Below the pieces are notes generated by a model that ran no database searches, was not told the origin of the DNA, and saw only the letters and a list, made by a program, of their open reading frames with translations. From contig NZ_JABEQM010000014.1 of NCBI RefSeq assembly GCF_014174155.1, forward strand, positions 30,088 through 94,087: 64,000 bases of DNA, given 5' to 3'. A program made the translations under genes and the position numbers. The DNA comes from Gluconacetobacter tumulisoli. GTDB taxonomy: Bacteria; Pseudomonadota; Alphaproteobacteria; Acetobacterales; Acetobacteraceae. Below are positions 32,272 to 42,088 of the stretch, piece by piece (within the stretch, counting starts at the first letter, position 1; each line of letters opens with the position of its first letter).

Positions 32272-33051
32272 TTAACGATACACCATGCCCCCATCGATCA
32301 GGATCGATTGCCCGGTCATGTAATCGGAATCCGGGCCGGCCAGATAGGCCACCAGTCCCGCGACGTCCTCGGCCGTTTCCGCACGCCCCAGCGCGATTCC
32401 GTCGACATATTTCCGGTAGGTCTCGCCCACCTGCGCGCCCGTGATGTCCGAAAACCGCCGGTCGATCTCGACCCACATGTCGGTGCCCACCACGCCGGGG
32501 CAATAGGCGTTCACGGTGATCTTCCGGCTGGCATATTCCTTTGCCGCCGCCTGGGTCAGCGCCCGCACGGCGAATTTCGTGGCGGAATACACGCCCAGCA
32601 GCGCAAATCCCTCATGCCCGGCGATCGAGCAGGCGTTGATGATCTTGCCGACCTGTCCACGTGCGATGAATTTGGCCGCCGCGACCTGGATCCCCCACAG
32701 GGTGCCCTGGACATTGATCCGGAAGATGCGCTCGACCTCTTCGGGCGTCACCGCCGCGATCGCCTGCACCTGCGCGATCCCGGCATTGTTGACGATGACG
32801 TCGAAGCCACCCAGTTCCTGTTCCGCGTGATCGACCGCTGCCTGGACCTGCGCCCGGTCGCCCACATCCGCAACACAGGTCGTGACCCGGGCACCCAGCG
32901 CCTCGATTTCATGCGCCACGGCACTCAGCGCATCGTTCCTGATGTCGACCAGCGCGATGTGCGCGCCTTCCTTTGCCAGCCGCAGGGCGATGCCCCGGCC
33001 AATTCCCTGGCCCGCGCCGGTAATGAGTGCCACTTTCCCGTCGATAGACAT
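32272..33051 (-). CDS. budC: diacetyl/acetoin reductase (meso-2,3-butanediol dehydrogenase), SDR family
   Basis: 259-residue short-chain dehydrogenase that interconverts diacetyl, acetoin and 2,3-butanediol using NAD(H). The NAD site is TGAGQGIGRGIA, the NNAGIAQ motif follows, and the catalytic Ser-Tyr-Lys lies in INACSIAGHEGFALLGVYSATKFAV. PGVVGTDMWVEID and the C-terminal SDYMTGQSILIDGGMVY closely resemble Klebsiella BudC. Upstream lie two GC hairpins (33081-33100, 33134-33154) and the fusA terminator. Physiologically it fits an acetic acid bacterium. Close SDR paralogues are possible. Confidence 0.88.
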   Translation of the reverse strand: MSIDGKVALITGAGQGIGRGIALRLAKEGAHIALVDIRNDALSAVAHEIEALGARVTTCVADVGDRAQVQAAVDHAEQELGGFDVIVNNAGIAQVQAIAAVTPEEVERIFRINVQGTLWGIQVAAAKFIARGQVGKIINACSIAGHEGFALLGVYSATKFAVRALTQAAAKEYASRKITVNAYCPGVVGTDMWVEIDRRFSDITGAQVGETYRKYVDGIALGRAETAEDVAGLVAYLAGPDSDYMTGQSILIDGGMVYR

Positions 33052-33080
33052 CCCTTAGGTTCCCCGCGCCGATATCCGCA

Positions 33081-33154
33081 CCGGCCGCTTTTCCGGCCGG
33101 GGGTACTCGGCTGTTCTTATGGTGTTTTGCTCTCCGTGGCCGGTCCGGCCACGG
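33081..33154. other. two GC hairpins in the fusA-budC intergenic region
   Basis: The 322-nt stretch 33052-33373 has no gene. Besides the fusA terminator it holds two perfect hairpins: CCGGCCG/CGGCCGG at 33081-33100 (6-nt loop) and CCGTGGCCG/CGGCCACGG at 33134-33154 (3-nt loop). They lie 30-100 nt upstream of the budC start and could be leader structures or additional terminators. No promoter could be assigned. Confidence 0.35.
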
Positions 33155-33318
33155 TGACGCAGTTCAGGCATGGCGGGCGCAAGGGGTTCAACAGGTCGGC
33201 GCGCCGCCTCACCGCGGCGTGACGCACGCCGTCGGAACTGTCGCAATTTCGCGCCACCACATGACCGGGGACCTGGCCGCGCGAGGATGCCGGCCATGGG
33301 GCGCGGTCCGCGCCATTG

Positions 33319-33352
33319 AAAAAAAAAACCGGCCCACATGGGGCCGGTTTTC
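33319..33352 (-). terminator. rho-independent terminator of fusA
   Basis: On the minus strand AAAACCGGCCC pairs with GGGCCGGTTTT around a short CATG-type loop, followed by an uninterrupted T tract (the run of A at 33319-33328 on the plus strand). It lies 22 nt beyond the fusA stop. Strongest intrinsic terminator in the left two thirds of the window. Confidence 0.92.
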
Positions 33353-33373
33353 TTGGTTGCGATCCGGTTGAGA

Positions 33374-35461
33374 TCAGGCCGACTTGGCCATGATCTCTTC
33401 GGCGACGTTGCGCGGCACCGGGTCATAATGATGGAACTGCATCGTGAAGGACGCACGGCCCTTCGTGATCGAACGCAGGTGCGAGATGTAGCCGAACATT
33501 TCCTTCAGCGGCACCAGCGCCCGTACCATGACGGTCGAGCCCGAGCTCTCCTGGTTCTGGATCATGCCGCGACGACGGTTCAGGTCGCCCACCACGTCGC
33601 CGACATGGTCGTTCGGCGTCGTCACCTCGACGTCCATGATCGGCTCCAGGATGACCGGGCCGGCCCGCTTCATGCCTTCGCGGAAGCACGCCTTGGCGGC
33701 GATTTCGAACGCCAGCGCCGACGAGTCGACGTCATGGTACTTGCCGTCCAGCAGCGTGAACTTGAAGTCCACGGTCGGGAAGCCCGCCAGCACGCCCGTC
33801 GAGGACTGCATCCGGATGCCCTTTTCGACCGCCGGGATGTATTCCTTCGGCACGGTGCCGCCGACCACCTTGTTCTCGAACTCGATGTCCTTGTTCCGCT
33901 CCAGCGGCGCGAACTCGATCTTCACTTCGGCGAACTGGCCCGAACCACCCGACTGCTTCTTGTGGGTATAGGTCTCGGTATGCGCCTGGGTGATCGTCTC
34001 GCGATAGGCCACCTGCGGTGCGCCGATGTTCGCATCGACGCCATATTCGCGGCGCAGACGGTCGATGATGATGTCCAGATGCAGTTCGCCCATGCCCGAC
34101 AGGATGGTCTGGCCGGTTTCCTGGTCCGTCTTCAGGCGTAGCGAGGGATCTTCGCCCGCCAGCTTCTGCAGCGCCAGGGTCATCTTCTCGACCCCGTCCT
34201 TGGTCTTCGGCTCGACCGAGATGTCGATGACCGGGATCGGGAAGGTCATGCGCTCCAGCACCACCGGATCGGCGGCGTCGGCCAGCGTGTCGCCGGTCTG
34301 CGTGTCCTTCAGGCCCACGAAGGCGGCGATATCGCCGGCGTGGACTTCCTTCACTTCCTGGCGCTTGTCGGCGTGCATCTGGAAGATGCGGCCGATCCGC
34401 TCCTTGTGGCCCTTGGTCGTGTTCAGGACCGAGTCGCCCGACCGCAGGATGCCGCGGTAGACGCGCACGAAGGTCAGGGTGCCGTACTTGTCGTTGATGA
34501 TCTTGAACGCCAGGCCCGCGAACTTGCCGTCCGGGTCGACCGGGATGATCGGCAGCTTGTTCTCGTCGACCTCTTCGTCCTCGGGCGGCGCGATACGGAT
34601 GCCCTCGACGTCGTCCGGCGCCGGCAGGAAGTCGATGACCGCGTCCAGCAGCGGCTGCACACCCTTGTTCTTGAAGGCCGTGCCGCACAGGACCGGACGG
34701 AACTCGCCCGAGATCGTGCCCTTCTTGATGCAACGCTTCAGGGTCGCGACGTCGACGTCACCCTTCTCGAAATATTCTTCCATCGCCGCGTCGTCGACGG
34801 ACAGGGCGGTGTCCAGAAGCTCCTGGCGGGCTTCCTTGGCCTTCTCCAGCAGGTCGGCGGGGATTTCCTCGTCGTGGTACTTCGCGCCCAGCTCGCCGCC
34901 TTCCCAGACGATCGCCTTCATCTCGACCAGGTCGACGACACCGACGAAGTTTTCCTCGGCGCCGATCGGCAGCTGCAGCGGGATCGCGACGATGTCCAGC
35001 TTCTCCTTCAGCGTGTCGAACGCGCGGTAGAAGTCGGCGCCGGTGCGGTCCAGCTTGTTGATGAAGATGATGCGCGGCACGTTGTAGCGGTCGGCCAGGC
35101 GCCAGTTGGTCTCGGACTGCGGCTGCACGCCGGCCACGCCCTCGATGATGAAGACCGCGCCGTCAAGCACGCGCAGGCTGCGGTTCACCTCGATGTTGAA
35201 ATCGATATGGCCCGGGGTGTCGATGATGTTGATGCGGTGACCGGCCCATTCGCAGGTGACGGCGGCCGAGGTGATCGTGATGCCACGCTCACGCTCCTGG
35301 TCCATGTAGTCGGTCGTGGTGTTGCCCTCGTGGACCTCACCGATCTTGTGGGACACACCGGTGTAATACAGGATGCGCTCGGTGGTCGTCGTCTTGCCGG
35401 CGTCGATATGCGCCGTGATGCCGATGTTGCGAATCAGCGAAAGACCGGACTTTTCGGACAC
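33374..35461 (-). CDS. fusA: translation elongation factor G
   Basis: 695-residue GTPase that drives ribosomal translocation. G1 is [16 protein letters not shown]3 DTPGHIDF, G4 [10 protein letters not shown]; domains II-V follow, with the tip of domain IV ([20 protein letters not shown]) and [13 protein letters not shown] at the end. The start is a GTG at 35459-35461 with GGAGG 7 nt upstream; longer frames only read leader. Unusually it stands alone: no rpsL, rpsG or tuf adjacent. It follows rpmB on the same strand after 207 nt without obvious signals. Confidence 0.97.
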   Translation of the reverse strand: MSEKSGLSLIRNIGITAHIDAGKTTTTERILYYTGVSHKIGEVHEGNTTTDYMDQERERGITITSAAVTCEWAGHRINIIDTPGHIDFNIEVNRSLRVLDGAVFIIEGVAGVQPQSETNWRLADRYNVPRIIFINKLDRTGADFYRAFDTLKEKLDIVAIPLQLPIGAEENFVGVVDLVEMKAIVWEGGELGAKYHDEEIPADLLEKAKEARQELLDTALSVDDAAMEEYFEKGDVDVATLKRCIKKGTISGEFRPVLCGTAFKNKGVQPLLDAVIDFLPAPDDVEGIRIAPPEDEEVDENKLPIIPVDPDGKFAGLAFKIINDKYGTLTFVRVYRGILRSGDSVLNTTKGHKERIGRIFQMHADKRQEVKEVHAGDIAAFVGLKDTQTGDTLADAADPVVLERMTFPIPVIDISVEPKTKDGVEKMTLALQKLAGEDPSLRLKTDQETGQTILSGMGELHLDIIIDRLRREYGVDANIGAPQVAYRETITQAHTETYTHKKQSGGSGQFAEVKIEFAPLERNKDIEFENKVVGGTVPKEYIPAVEKGIRMQSSTGVLAGFPTVDFKFTLLDGKYHDVDSSALAFEIAAKACFREGMKRAGPVILEPIMDVEVTTPNDHVGDVVGDLNRRRGMIQNQESSGSTVMVRALVPLKEMFGYISHLRSITKGRASFTMQFHHYDPVPRNVAEEIMAKSA

Positions 35462-35668
35462 GGGGGAACCTCCACAAAACAATTCAGGCGCGAACGGAAC
35501 CCTTCCCCTCGCGCCTGCCGGGGCCGGAAGCTGCCCCCCACCCCAGGATCGGGGTTCCGGAAGATGCAGGCCGGCAGAATAGACAGATGGGCCTGACATG
35601 CGTCAGACACCTGGAACATGCAAGCCCGCCCCGCCTTAAAAATCGGACCGGGCCCGCATGCCGGAATA

Positions 35669-35971
35669 TTACGCCGTCGCGGCGGCCTTCTTTTCCTGGG
35701 CGCGCAGGATGCGACGCTTCAGGACCTGGGCCTCGGTCGGCAGCTTGCGGTTCGGCGTGGACAGCAGGAACGCGTCCAGGCCGCCATTGTGCTCGACCGT
35801 GCGGATGCCGTTGGTGCTCAGGCGCAGGCGGACCGAGCTGCCCAGGATATCGGACAGGAGAGAGGTCTCCTGCAGGTTCGGCAGGAAGCGGCGGCGGCTC
35901 TTGTTGTTGGCGTGGCTGACGTTGTTTCCCGTCAGCACGCCCTTGCCCGTGATCTGGCAACGGCGAGACAT
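35669..35971 (-). CDS. rpmB: 50S ribosomal protein L28
   Basis: 100 residues. Typical N terminus [23 protein letters not shown], followed by [11 protein letters not shown] and the C-terminal part ending [10 protein letters not shown], slightly longer than E. coli L28 as in other alphaproteobacteria. The start has GAGG 8 nt upstream. In this family rpmB often stands alone or with rpmG, which is absent here. The 190-nt region to the next gene (35972-36162) shows nothing I can identify. Confidence 0.96.
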   Translation of the reverse strand: MSRRCQITGKGVLTGNNVSHANNKSRRRFLPNLQETSLLSDILGSSVRLRLSTNGIRTVEHNGGLDAFLLSTPNRKLPTEAQVLKRRILRAQEKKAAATA

Positions 35972-36162
35972 GGTATCATCCTCGGATAACTAAGGGCCGA
36001 GGCAAGATGCCCGGCAACGATCGTCAAGATTAGGCGCGGCTTATGGCCAAGGTAGTGGCCGACGTCAAGGTGAAAGGAGCGATTCGGGCCGTTTTCGCGT
36101 GAATCGGCCCCGGATCGCCCGGTTCATCGTTCCGTACATGGCCCATTGCGGCGCCCGCGGTT

Positions 36163-36444
36163 TCACTCCGGCTGCGACACCCGGTCACGGTCCGGATGCA
36201 GATCGCCCGAGCGGACGCTATGGATGGCATTTTCCAGCATCGCCAGCATCGTGCCCTGGTCCATCGTCCGCGACAGCAGGCCCAGCGACCCGCCCAGCAG
36301 GGCGGAAGCGATGGCGATCGGCGGCAGCTTCTCGCCCAGCATGTATTCGATCGCCTTGTCCACGACCGCGCCGCAATGGCTCAGTTCCTCGGGGACCGAT
36401 CCGTCATGGCCCAGGGCCGGGCCCTCGCCGTGCGTGTCCGTCAT
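36163..36444 (-). CDS. conserved-looking small protein of unknown function
   Basis: 93 residues, not recognised. The central part (GAVVDKAIEYMLGEKLPPIAIASALLGGSLGLLSR) reads as one or two amphipathic or weakly hydrophobic helices, with charged ends. The ATG at 36444 has GGGAGAGG about 5 nt upstream, which together with its position 79 nt after the ABC exporter gene on the same strand supports a real gene. No cysteines apart from one (LSHCGAVV). It may be cotranscribed with the Atm1-like gene; no function is proposed. Confidence 0.65.
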   Translation of the reverse strand: MTDTHGEGPALGHDGSVPEELSHCGAVVDKAIEYMLGEKLPPIAIASALLGGSLGLLSRTMDQGTMLAMLENAIHSVRSGDLHPDRDRVSQPE

Positions 36445-36523
36445 GTCGTCCTCTCCCTGTTGTCGGCCCATTATGTCGGCCGTTCGGGCCGTCCGGCCGC
36501 ATCGCGGCGCAAAATGCCCCCGT

Positions 36524-38386
36524 TCACGCCGGAAAACCACCCCCCGGCGCGGCCTCGGCGACCGCCTCGGCCCGTTCCTCGGCCTGCGCCGCCCACATCC
36601 CGGCATAGAGTCCGTCGCGGGCCAGCAGGCCCCGATGGGTGCCGCGCTCCTTGATCACGCCATCGCCCATCACGAGGATTTCATCCGCATCGACGACTGT
36701 CGACAGCCGGTGCGCGATGATGACGGTCGTCCGCTCGGCCGATACCGTCCGCAGCGCGGCCTGGATTTCCTGTTCGGTATGCGTGTCCAGGGCGCTGGTC
36801 GCCTCGTCCAGGATCAGGATGCGCGGGTTCTTCAGGATGGTACGGGCGATGGCCACGCGCTGCTTCTCGCCGCCCGACAGCTTCAGCCCGCGCTCGCCCA
36901 CCTTGGTGCGGTACCCATCGGGCAGGCTGACGATGAAATCGTGGATCTGCGCCAGCCGCGCCGCATGCTCGATCTGCGCCTGGGTGGCGCCCAGGCGGCC
37001 ATAGGCGATGTTGTAGCCGATCGTGTCGTTGAACAGCACCGTGTCCTGGGGGACCACGCCGATCGCCGCCCGCAGCGCCGCCTGCCCGTAATCGCGGATA
37101 TCGTGCCCGTCCACCACGATACGGCCCGAGGTCACGTCGTAGAAACGGAACAGCAGCCGGCTGATGGTCGATTTGCCCGCCCCGGTCGGCCCGACGATGG
37201 CGACGCGGCCGCCGGCGGGCACGCTGAAGCTGACATCGTGCAGGATCTCGCGATCCGGACGGTACGAAAAGCGCACGTGCTCGAAACGGATCGCCGCCGC
37301 CGGCGCCTCGTCCAGCCGGCCGGGCAGCCCGATGGCGTCCGGGCGATCCGTGACATCGGGCGTCTCCTCGGTCAGGCGGAACATCTGTTCCAGATCCACC
37401 AGCGACGTCCGCAGCGAGGAATAGACGCTGCCGAGAAAATTCAGCGGCAGGTAAAGCTGCATTAGGTACGTATTGACCAGGACGAAGCGCCCGACGGTCA
37501 GCCGTCCGGCGGCGACGTCGTCCGCCGCCAGCAGCATGACCGCCGCCAGGGTGACCGCGATGATGGCCGCCTGCCCGAAATTCAGCCCGTTCAGTGACAC
37601 CTGCGTACGCACCGCCGCCCGTTCGTACCGGCGCTGCGCCTCCTCGTACCGGTGGCTTTCATGCTCCTCGTTGCCGAAATACTTGACCGTCTCGTAGTTC
37701 AGCAGGCTGTCCAGCGCCTTCCAGCTGGCCTCGCTGTTGATTTCGTTCATTTCGCGCCGGATACCGATACGCCAGGAGGTGAACATGACGGTGAAGCCGA
37801 CATAGGCCGTCACCGCCCCCAGCATGATGACGGCATAGCGCCAGTCGAACAGACGCCAGATGACGGCGATCACCATCAGGGCCTCGATCACCGTCGGCAC
37901 GACGTTGAAGACCCCGACCCGCAGGATGGTCTCGATCGCCTCGGTCCCGCGCGCGATGGCGCGGGTCACGCCGCCGGATTGCCGATCGAGGTGAAAACGC
38001 AGCGACAGCGCGTGCATGTGCCGGAAGCTGCGGATCGCGGCGACGCAGCTGATGCGGAAACGGACCGGCGCAAACAGGGCATCGCGCCATTCGCCAAGGC
38101 CGGCGGACATCAGCCGCAGCAGGCCATATCCCAGGATCAGCATGATCGGGATCGTCGCCAGCCCTGCCCCCGCGCCCCCCGCATGCAGCGCATCCACCAC
38201 GCGGCTATAGAGGTAGGGGACGCAGATCGTCGCGACCTTGGCCGCGATCAGCAGGACGCACGCGCCCACGACACGCAGTCGCGTGCCCGGGTCGTTCCGG
38301 GGCCAGAGGTACGGAAGCAGGTCGCGCAAGGTCGTCAGGACCGGCCGTTCCGGCCCGCGCCGGCCCTGGGATAAGGGAGGTGTCAT
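36524..38386 (-). CDS. Atm1/HMT1-type ABC exporter
   Basis: 620-residue half-transporter: six-helix membrane domain (about 35-325) and an ATPase domain with Walker A GPTGAGKST, Q loop VPQDTVLFND, signature LSGGEKQR, Walker B ILILDEATSALD and the H-loop IIAHRLST. The segment LNYETVKYFGNEEHE is characteristic of the Atm1 family, which exports glutathione-linked sulfur or heavy-metal compounds and is linked to Fe-S homeostasis in mitochondria and alphaproteobacteria. A role alongside the suf operon is inference. It diverges from the NUDIX gene. Confidence 0.9.
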   Translation of the reverse strand: MTPPLSQGRRGPERPVLTTLRDLLPYLWPRNDPGTRLRVVGACVLLIAAKVATICVPYLYSRVVDALHAGGAGAGLATIPIMLILGYGLLRLMSAGLGEWRDALFAPVRFRISCVAAIRSFRHMHALSLRFHLDRQSGGVTRAIARGTEAIETILRVGVFNVVPTVIEALMVIAVIWRLFDWRYAVIMLGAVTAYVGFTVMFTSWRIGIRREMNEINSEASWKALDSLLNYETVKYFGNEEHESHRYEEAQRRYERAAVRTQVSLNGLNFGQAAIIAVTLAAVMLLAADDVAAGRLTVGRFVLVNTYLMQLYLPLNFLGSVYSSLRTSLVDLEQMFRLTEETPDVTDRPDAIGLPGRLDEAPAAAIRFEHVRFSYRPDREILHDVSFSVPAGGRVAIVGPTGAGKSTISRLLFRFYDVTSGRIVVDGHDIRDYGQAALRAAIGVVPQDTVLFNDTIGYNIAYGRLGATQAQIEHAARLAQIHDFIVSLPDGYRTKVGERGLKLSGGEKQRVAIARTILKNPRILILDEATSALDTHTEQEIQAALRTVSAERTTVIIAHRLSTVVDADEILVMGDGVIKERGTHRGLLARDGLYAGMWAAQAEERAEAVAEAAPGGGFPA

Positions 38387-38527
38387 GATCTGGATGTGGC
38401 ATGCGCGGGCGGTTTTGCAAACACCGTGACGTCATGCGGGACGGGGGCGGCGGCACCGTCACCGGGCCGGATTGTCAGCGGCCGACCCGCCCGGTATGGC
38501 AGGCACACGCATCAGGAGCACACCGGC

Positions 38528-39379
38528 ATGGTACCGGACGCCGACGCCTTCCTCCGGCATATCCAATCCTGCAATACGGCCCGGCTGCCCGGCGGCCGCA
38601 CGCCGTTCCGCCTGGGCGACGCCCGGGCCGGGTGGATCGATCCCCATCTCGTCCCGGAACTGGAACGGCGCGGCCTGCCGCATCGGGACGGGGCCATCAC
38701 GCTGGCCGATCCAGCCCGGCTGGAACAGCTGGGCGAGGATCTGGCCTCCGGCGGGGTCTACCGGTCCCATCATGAACTGTTCGACGTCGCCACCACGGCC
38801 GACGGTCCGGCGATCGCCCGCATCGACCGCGGTGCATTGCCGCTGTTCGGCCTGATCGCGCATGGGGTGCATATGAACGGGCTGGTTCGCCGCTCGGATG
38901 GGCTGCATCTGTGGATCGGGCGGCGCGCGATGACCAAGCGCCTCGATCCCGGCAAGCTCGATCATCTGGTCGCCGGCGGCACCCCGGCCGGCTACACCCC
39001 CGAGGCCGCCCTGCACAAGGAAGCGGCCGAGGAAGCCAGCATTCCCCTGTCCGTCGCGCGCCAGGCCGTGCCGGTGGCCCGCATCCGCTATGCCATGGAC
39101 CGTCCCGAGGGGCTGCGCCGCGACGTCCTGCATTGCTACGACCTGGAACTGCCGGCCGATTTCGTCCCGGCCCCGGCGGATGGCGAGGTCGAATCCTTCG
39201 AGCTGATCCCGGTCGAGGAGGCGTTTCGCCTCGTCCGCGACACCGATGATTTCAAGTTCAACGTCAATCTGGTGCTGATCGACCTGTTCCTGCGCCACGG
39301 CCTGATCGATCCGGACGGCCGGGCCGGGCGCGCGCTGCGGGACGGGCTGTCGGGTACCGGCGCCACGGCCTTCGCATGA
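38528..39379 (+). CDS. NUDIX hydrolase with DUF4743 N-terminal domain
   Basis: 283 residues. An N-terminal DUF4743-like domain (about 1-110; FLRHIQSCNTARLPGGRTPF) precedes a NUDIX domain whose box is GYTPEAALHKEAAEEASI with the conserved Glu residues. The LWIGRRAMTKRLDPGKLDHLVAGG segment is typical of this group, which is related to the thiamine-diphosphate hydrolase part of yeast Tnr3, so removal of oxidised thiamine diphosphate is plausible. The start at 38528 has AGGAG 9 nt upstream; the frame is open 132 nt further without support. It overlaps the next gene by 4 nt. Confidence 0.87.
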   Translation: MVPDADAFLRHIQSCNTARLPGGRTPFRLGDARAGWIDPHLVPELERRGLPHRDGAITLADPARLEQLGEDLASGGVYRSHHELFDVATTADGPAIARIDRGALPLFGLIAHGVHMNGLVRRSDGLHLWIGRRAMTKRLDPGKLDHLVAGGTPAGYTPEAALHKEAAEEASIPLSVARQAVPVARIRYAMDRPEGLRRDVLHCYDLELPADFVPAPADGEVESFELIPVEEAFRLVRDTDDFKFNVNLVLIDLFLRHGLIDPDGRAGRALRDGLSGTGATAFA

Positions 39380-39828
39380 TCCGACTTCCCGGCGCGCCGG
39401 TCGTTCCTGCCGCCCTGCCTGCCGTCCTGCTTGTCCTGGCCATGGCCGGCAGCGTCGGGGACTGCGCGCCGGCGCGGCCGGCCTGCGCCGGGTTCGGCGC
39501 CCGGCCCGGCCTCGAACTCTCCCTGATGTTCGGACTGACCCGACCGGACGGCACCCCGGTCACGGATGCCCAATGGGACGGATTCATGCGGCAGGAGATC
39601 ACGCCCCGCTTTCCCGACGGGCTGAGCGTCTTTCGCACCGTCGGGCAATGGAGGGACCGCGAGAACGGCCGCATCGTCGCCGAGCCCTCGCGGATCGTAT
39701 GGATCGCCGCCCCCGGTGACACGCCCGACCTGCGCGCGCACCTGGAGGCGATCCGCGACCTCTACCGGCGTGATTTCCAGCAGCAGTCGGTCGGCCTGAC
39801 GATCCGGGCGGGTTGCCAGGCGTTCTGA
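39376..39828 (+). CDS. DUF3574 domain protein, probably exported
   Basis: 150 residues. An N-terminal hydrophobic segment (about 8-27, PAALPAVLLVLAMAGSVG) looks like a signal peptide; a Cys at 30 is not in a clear lipobox. The DUF3574 domain follows (LMFGLTRPDGTPVTDAQWDGF, ITPRFPDGLSVF, GQWRDRENGRI). Function unknown. Its ATG overlaps the NUDIX stop as ATGA, so the pair are translationally coupled. Confidence 0.82.
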   Translation: MIRLPGAPVVPAALPAVLLVLAMAGSVGDCAPARPACAGFGARPGLELSLMFGLTRPDGTPVTDAQWDGFMRQEITPRFPDGLSVFRTVGQWRDRENGRIVAEPSRIVWIAAPGDTPDLRAHLEAIRDLYRRDFQQQSVGLTIRAGCQAF

Positions 39829-39935
39829 TCGGCAGACGCCCACCCCTGTCGCGGCAGGATTCTGTCGGGTATGCTTGCCGTTCCCGGATCGGCCGCCCCG
39901 GCCCGGGGCGGACAGCGATGGAGGAACACGCCCCG

Positions 39936-42029
39936 ATGACCAGCGCCTCGCCACCCAGCGCCCCGGTCGCCCGCAAGGAACCCCGCCGGATCGAGCAGCT
40001 GGGCCGGACCCGGATCGACGAGTACGGCTGGATGAAGGACGACAACTGGCAGGCCGTCCTGCGCGACCCGTCGATCCTGCGCGCGGACATCGCCGAGCAT
40101 CTGCGGGCCGAGAATGCCTATACCGCGGCGATCCTTGCCCCGACCGAGGCCCTGCAGGCCACCATCGCGGCCGAGATGAAGGCCCGCATCCGCGAGGACG
40201 ATACCTATCCCGCCCTGCCGCATGGCCCCTGGCGCTATTACATGCGCTACGCCACGGGCGCGCAGCATCCGATCCACGCCCGCCATCCCGAAGGCCGCCC
40301 CCAGGACGAAGAGATCCTGCTGGACGTCAGCGCGGCGGCGCAGGGGCATGATTATTACGCGGTCGCCACGGCCACCCACAGCCCCGACCACCGCCTGTTC
40401 GCCTATGCCGAGGATACCCAGGGATCCGAGGTCTATCGCGTCCTGATCCGCGACATCGCAACCAGCACCGCCGTCGGGGCACCGGTCGAAAGCTGCAGTG
40501 GCAATTTCGCCTTTTCCGCCGACGCGCGCTTCCTGTTCTGGACCTGGCGGGACGCTCATGGCCGGCCCACGCGGATTTTCCGCCGCGACATCGCCCAGGG
40601 CGGCGATACCCTGGTCTATGAGGAAACGGATCCAGGCTTCTTCATCGGGGTCGAGGCCAGCCGATCGGGCCGCTGGGTAGTCATTTCGGCCAGCAACCAG
40701 GACACGTCGGAATCCTGGCTGATCCCCGGCGACCGTCCGGAGACCATGCCCATCTGTGTCGAGCCGCGCCGTGCTGGGTTGCTCTATACGCTCAGCCACT
40801 GGGGCGACCGGTTCGCGATCCTGACCAATGCGGACGGCGCGGTCGATTTCAAGCTGATGGTCGCCCCCGACACGACGCCGGACAGGGCGAACTGGCGCGA
40901 CCTGGTTCCGCACCAGCCCGGACGCTACATCACCGATTGCGTGGCGTTTTCCGGGCATCTCGTCCGGCGGGAACGGCGCGACGCCAATACCGCCCTGATC
41001 ATCCGGCGTCGCGACGGACAGGAACATGTCCTGTCCTCGGACGAGGATGCCTATGTTCTCTCGCTCTCGGGGTCCTACGAATACGACACGCGGGAACTTC
41101 GTTACGTCTACCAGTCGCCGACGACGCCCCGGCAATGGTACGCCTATGACATGGACGACCGGTCGCGGCATCTGCTCAAGACCCAGGACGTGCCGTCGGG
41201 CCACGACCCGATGCGCTATCGCTGCTGGCGCCTGACCGCGACGGCCCCGGACGGCGCCGAGGTCCCGGTCACGGTGCTGGGACGGCATGACACGCCGGTC
41301 GACGGATCGGCGCCGCTGCTGCTGTACGGCTATGGCTCTTACGGCCATGCGATCGAACCGAGCTTTTCCACCGGCGTGTTCAGCCTGGTCGACCGGGGGT
41401 GGTTTTACGCCATCGCCCATGTCCGCGGCGGATCGGAAAAAGGATGGAATTGGTTCCTGGGTGGCCGGGGGCGGAACAAGGCCAACAGCTTCACCGATTT
41501 CATCGCCTGCGCCGAACACCTGGTCGCGACGGGCTTCGGCGCGCCGGGCCGGATCGTGACGGACGGCCGATCGGCCGGGGGCATGGTCATGGGCGCCATC
41601 GCCAACATGCGGCCGGACCTGTTCGCTGGCATCGTGGCCGTGGTGCCGTTCGTCGACGAACTCAACACCATGTCCGACATTTCACTGCCGCTGACGCCGC
41701 CGGAATGGCCCGAATGGGGCAATCCGCTGGAAGACGCCGACGCCTACGACCTGATCGCCAGCTATGCCGCCTACGAACAGGTGGGACCACGCCCCTATCC
41801 GTCGATTCTGGCCATCGGCGGATTGTCCGACCCGCGCGTCACCTACTGGGAACCGGCGAAGTGGATCGCCCGTATCCGCGAACATACGACCTCGCCGCGC
41901 CCGGTCATGCTGCGCATCAACATGGAGGCCGGGCATGGCGGGGCTTCGGGACGCTTCGACGCGCTGAAGGAGGCCGCCCTGATCCAGGCCTTCGCGATCT
42001 GGGCCGTCGAGACGGCGGACCGGCCCTGA
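39936..42029 (+). CDS. ptrB: oligopeptidase B-type S9A peptidase
   Basis: 697 residues: N-terminal seven-bladed propeller (about 70-400) that limits access to peptides, and a C-terminal alpha/beta-hydrolase with the triad Ser546 (GRSAGGM), Asp632 (GLSDPRV) and His667 (AGHGGASGR). ARKEPRRIEQLGRTRIDEYGW and LLLYGYGSYG are oligopeptidase B hallmarks; these enzymes cut after basic residues in small peptides. No signal peptide. Two starts are close (39918 and 39936); I prefer 39936, with GGAGGA 10 nt upstream. A short hairpin (42020-42038) spans its stop codon. Confidence 0.92.
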   Translation: MTSASPPSAPVARKEPRRIEQLGRTRIDEYGWMKDDNWQAVLRDPSILRADIAEHLRAENAYTAAILAPTEALQATIAAEMKARIREDDTYPALPHGPWRYYMRYATGAQHPIHARHPEGRPQDEEILLDVSAAAQGHDYYAVATATHSPDHRLFAYAEDTQGSEVYRVLIRDIATSTAVGAPVESCSGNFAFSADARFLFWTWRDAHGRPTRIFRRDIAQGGDTLVYEETDPGFFIGVEASRSGRWVVISASNQDTSESWLIPGDRPETMPICVEPRRAGLLYTLSHWGDRFAILTNADGAVDFKLMVAPDTTPDRANWRDLVPHQPGRYITDCVAFSGHLVRRERRDANTALIIRRRDGQEHVLSSDEDAYVLSLSGSYEYDTRELRYVYQSPTTPRQWYAYDMDDRSRHLLKTQDVPSGHDPMRYRCWRLTATAPDGAEVPVTVLGRHDTPVDGSAPLLLYGYGSYGHAIEPSFSTGVFSLVDRGWFYAIAHVRGGSEKGWNWFLGGRGRNKANSFTDFIACAEHLVATGFGAPGRIVTDGRSAGGMVMGAIANMRPDLFAGIVAVVPFVDELNTMSDISLPLTPPEWPEWGNPLEDADAYDLIASYAAYEQVGPRPYPSILAIGGLSDPRVTYWEPAKWIARIREHTTSPRPVMLRINMEAGHGGASGRFDALKEAALIQAFAIWAVETADRP

Positions 42030-42088
42030 ACGGGCCGGCCGCTGGACGGCCAGGACATGGATCAGGCAGCCGCCAGAAAAGGAACATC

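Noticed and set aside
36030..36230. 66-codon minus-strand frame downstream of the small unknown gene
   Set aside because: It overlaps the end of that gene, lacks a ribosome-binding site and has no recognisable features.
42020..42038. CCGGCCC/GGGCCGG hairpin over the ptrB stop codon as a terminator
   Set aside because: It is short, overlaps coding sequence and has no T tract; probably incidental GC symmetry, so it is mentioned only in the ptrB entry.
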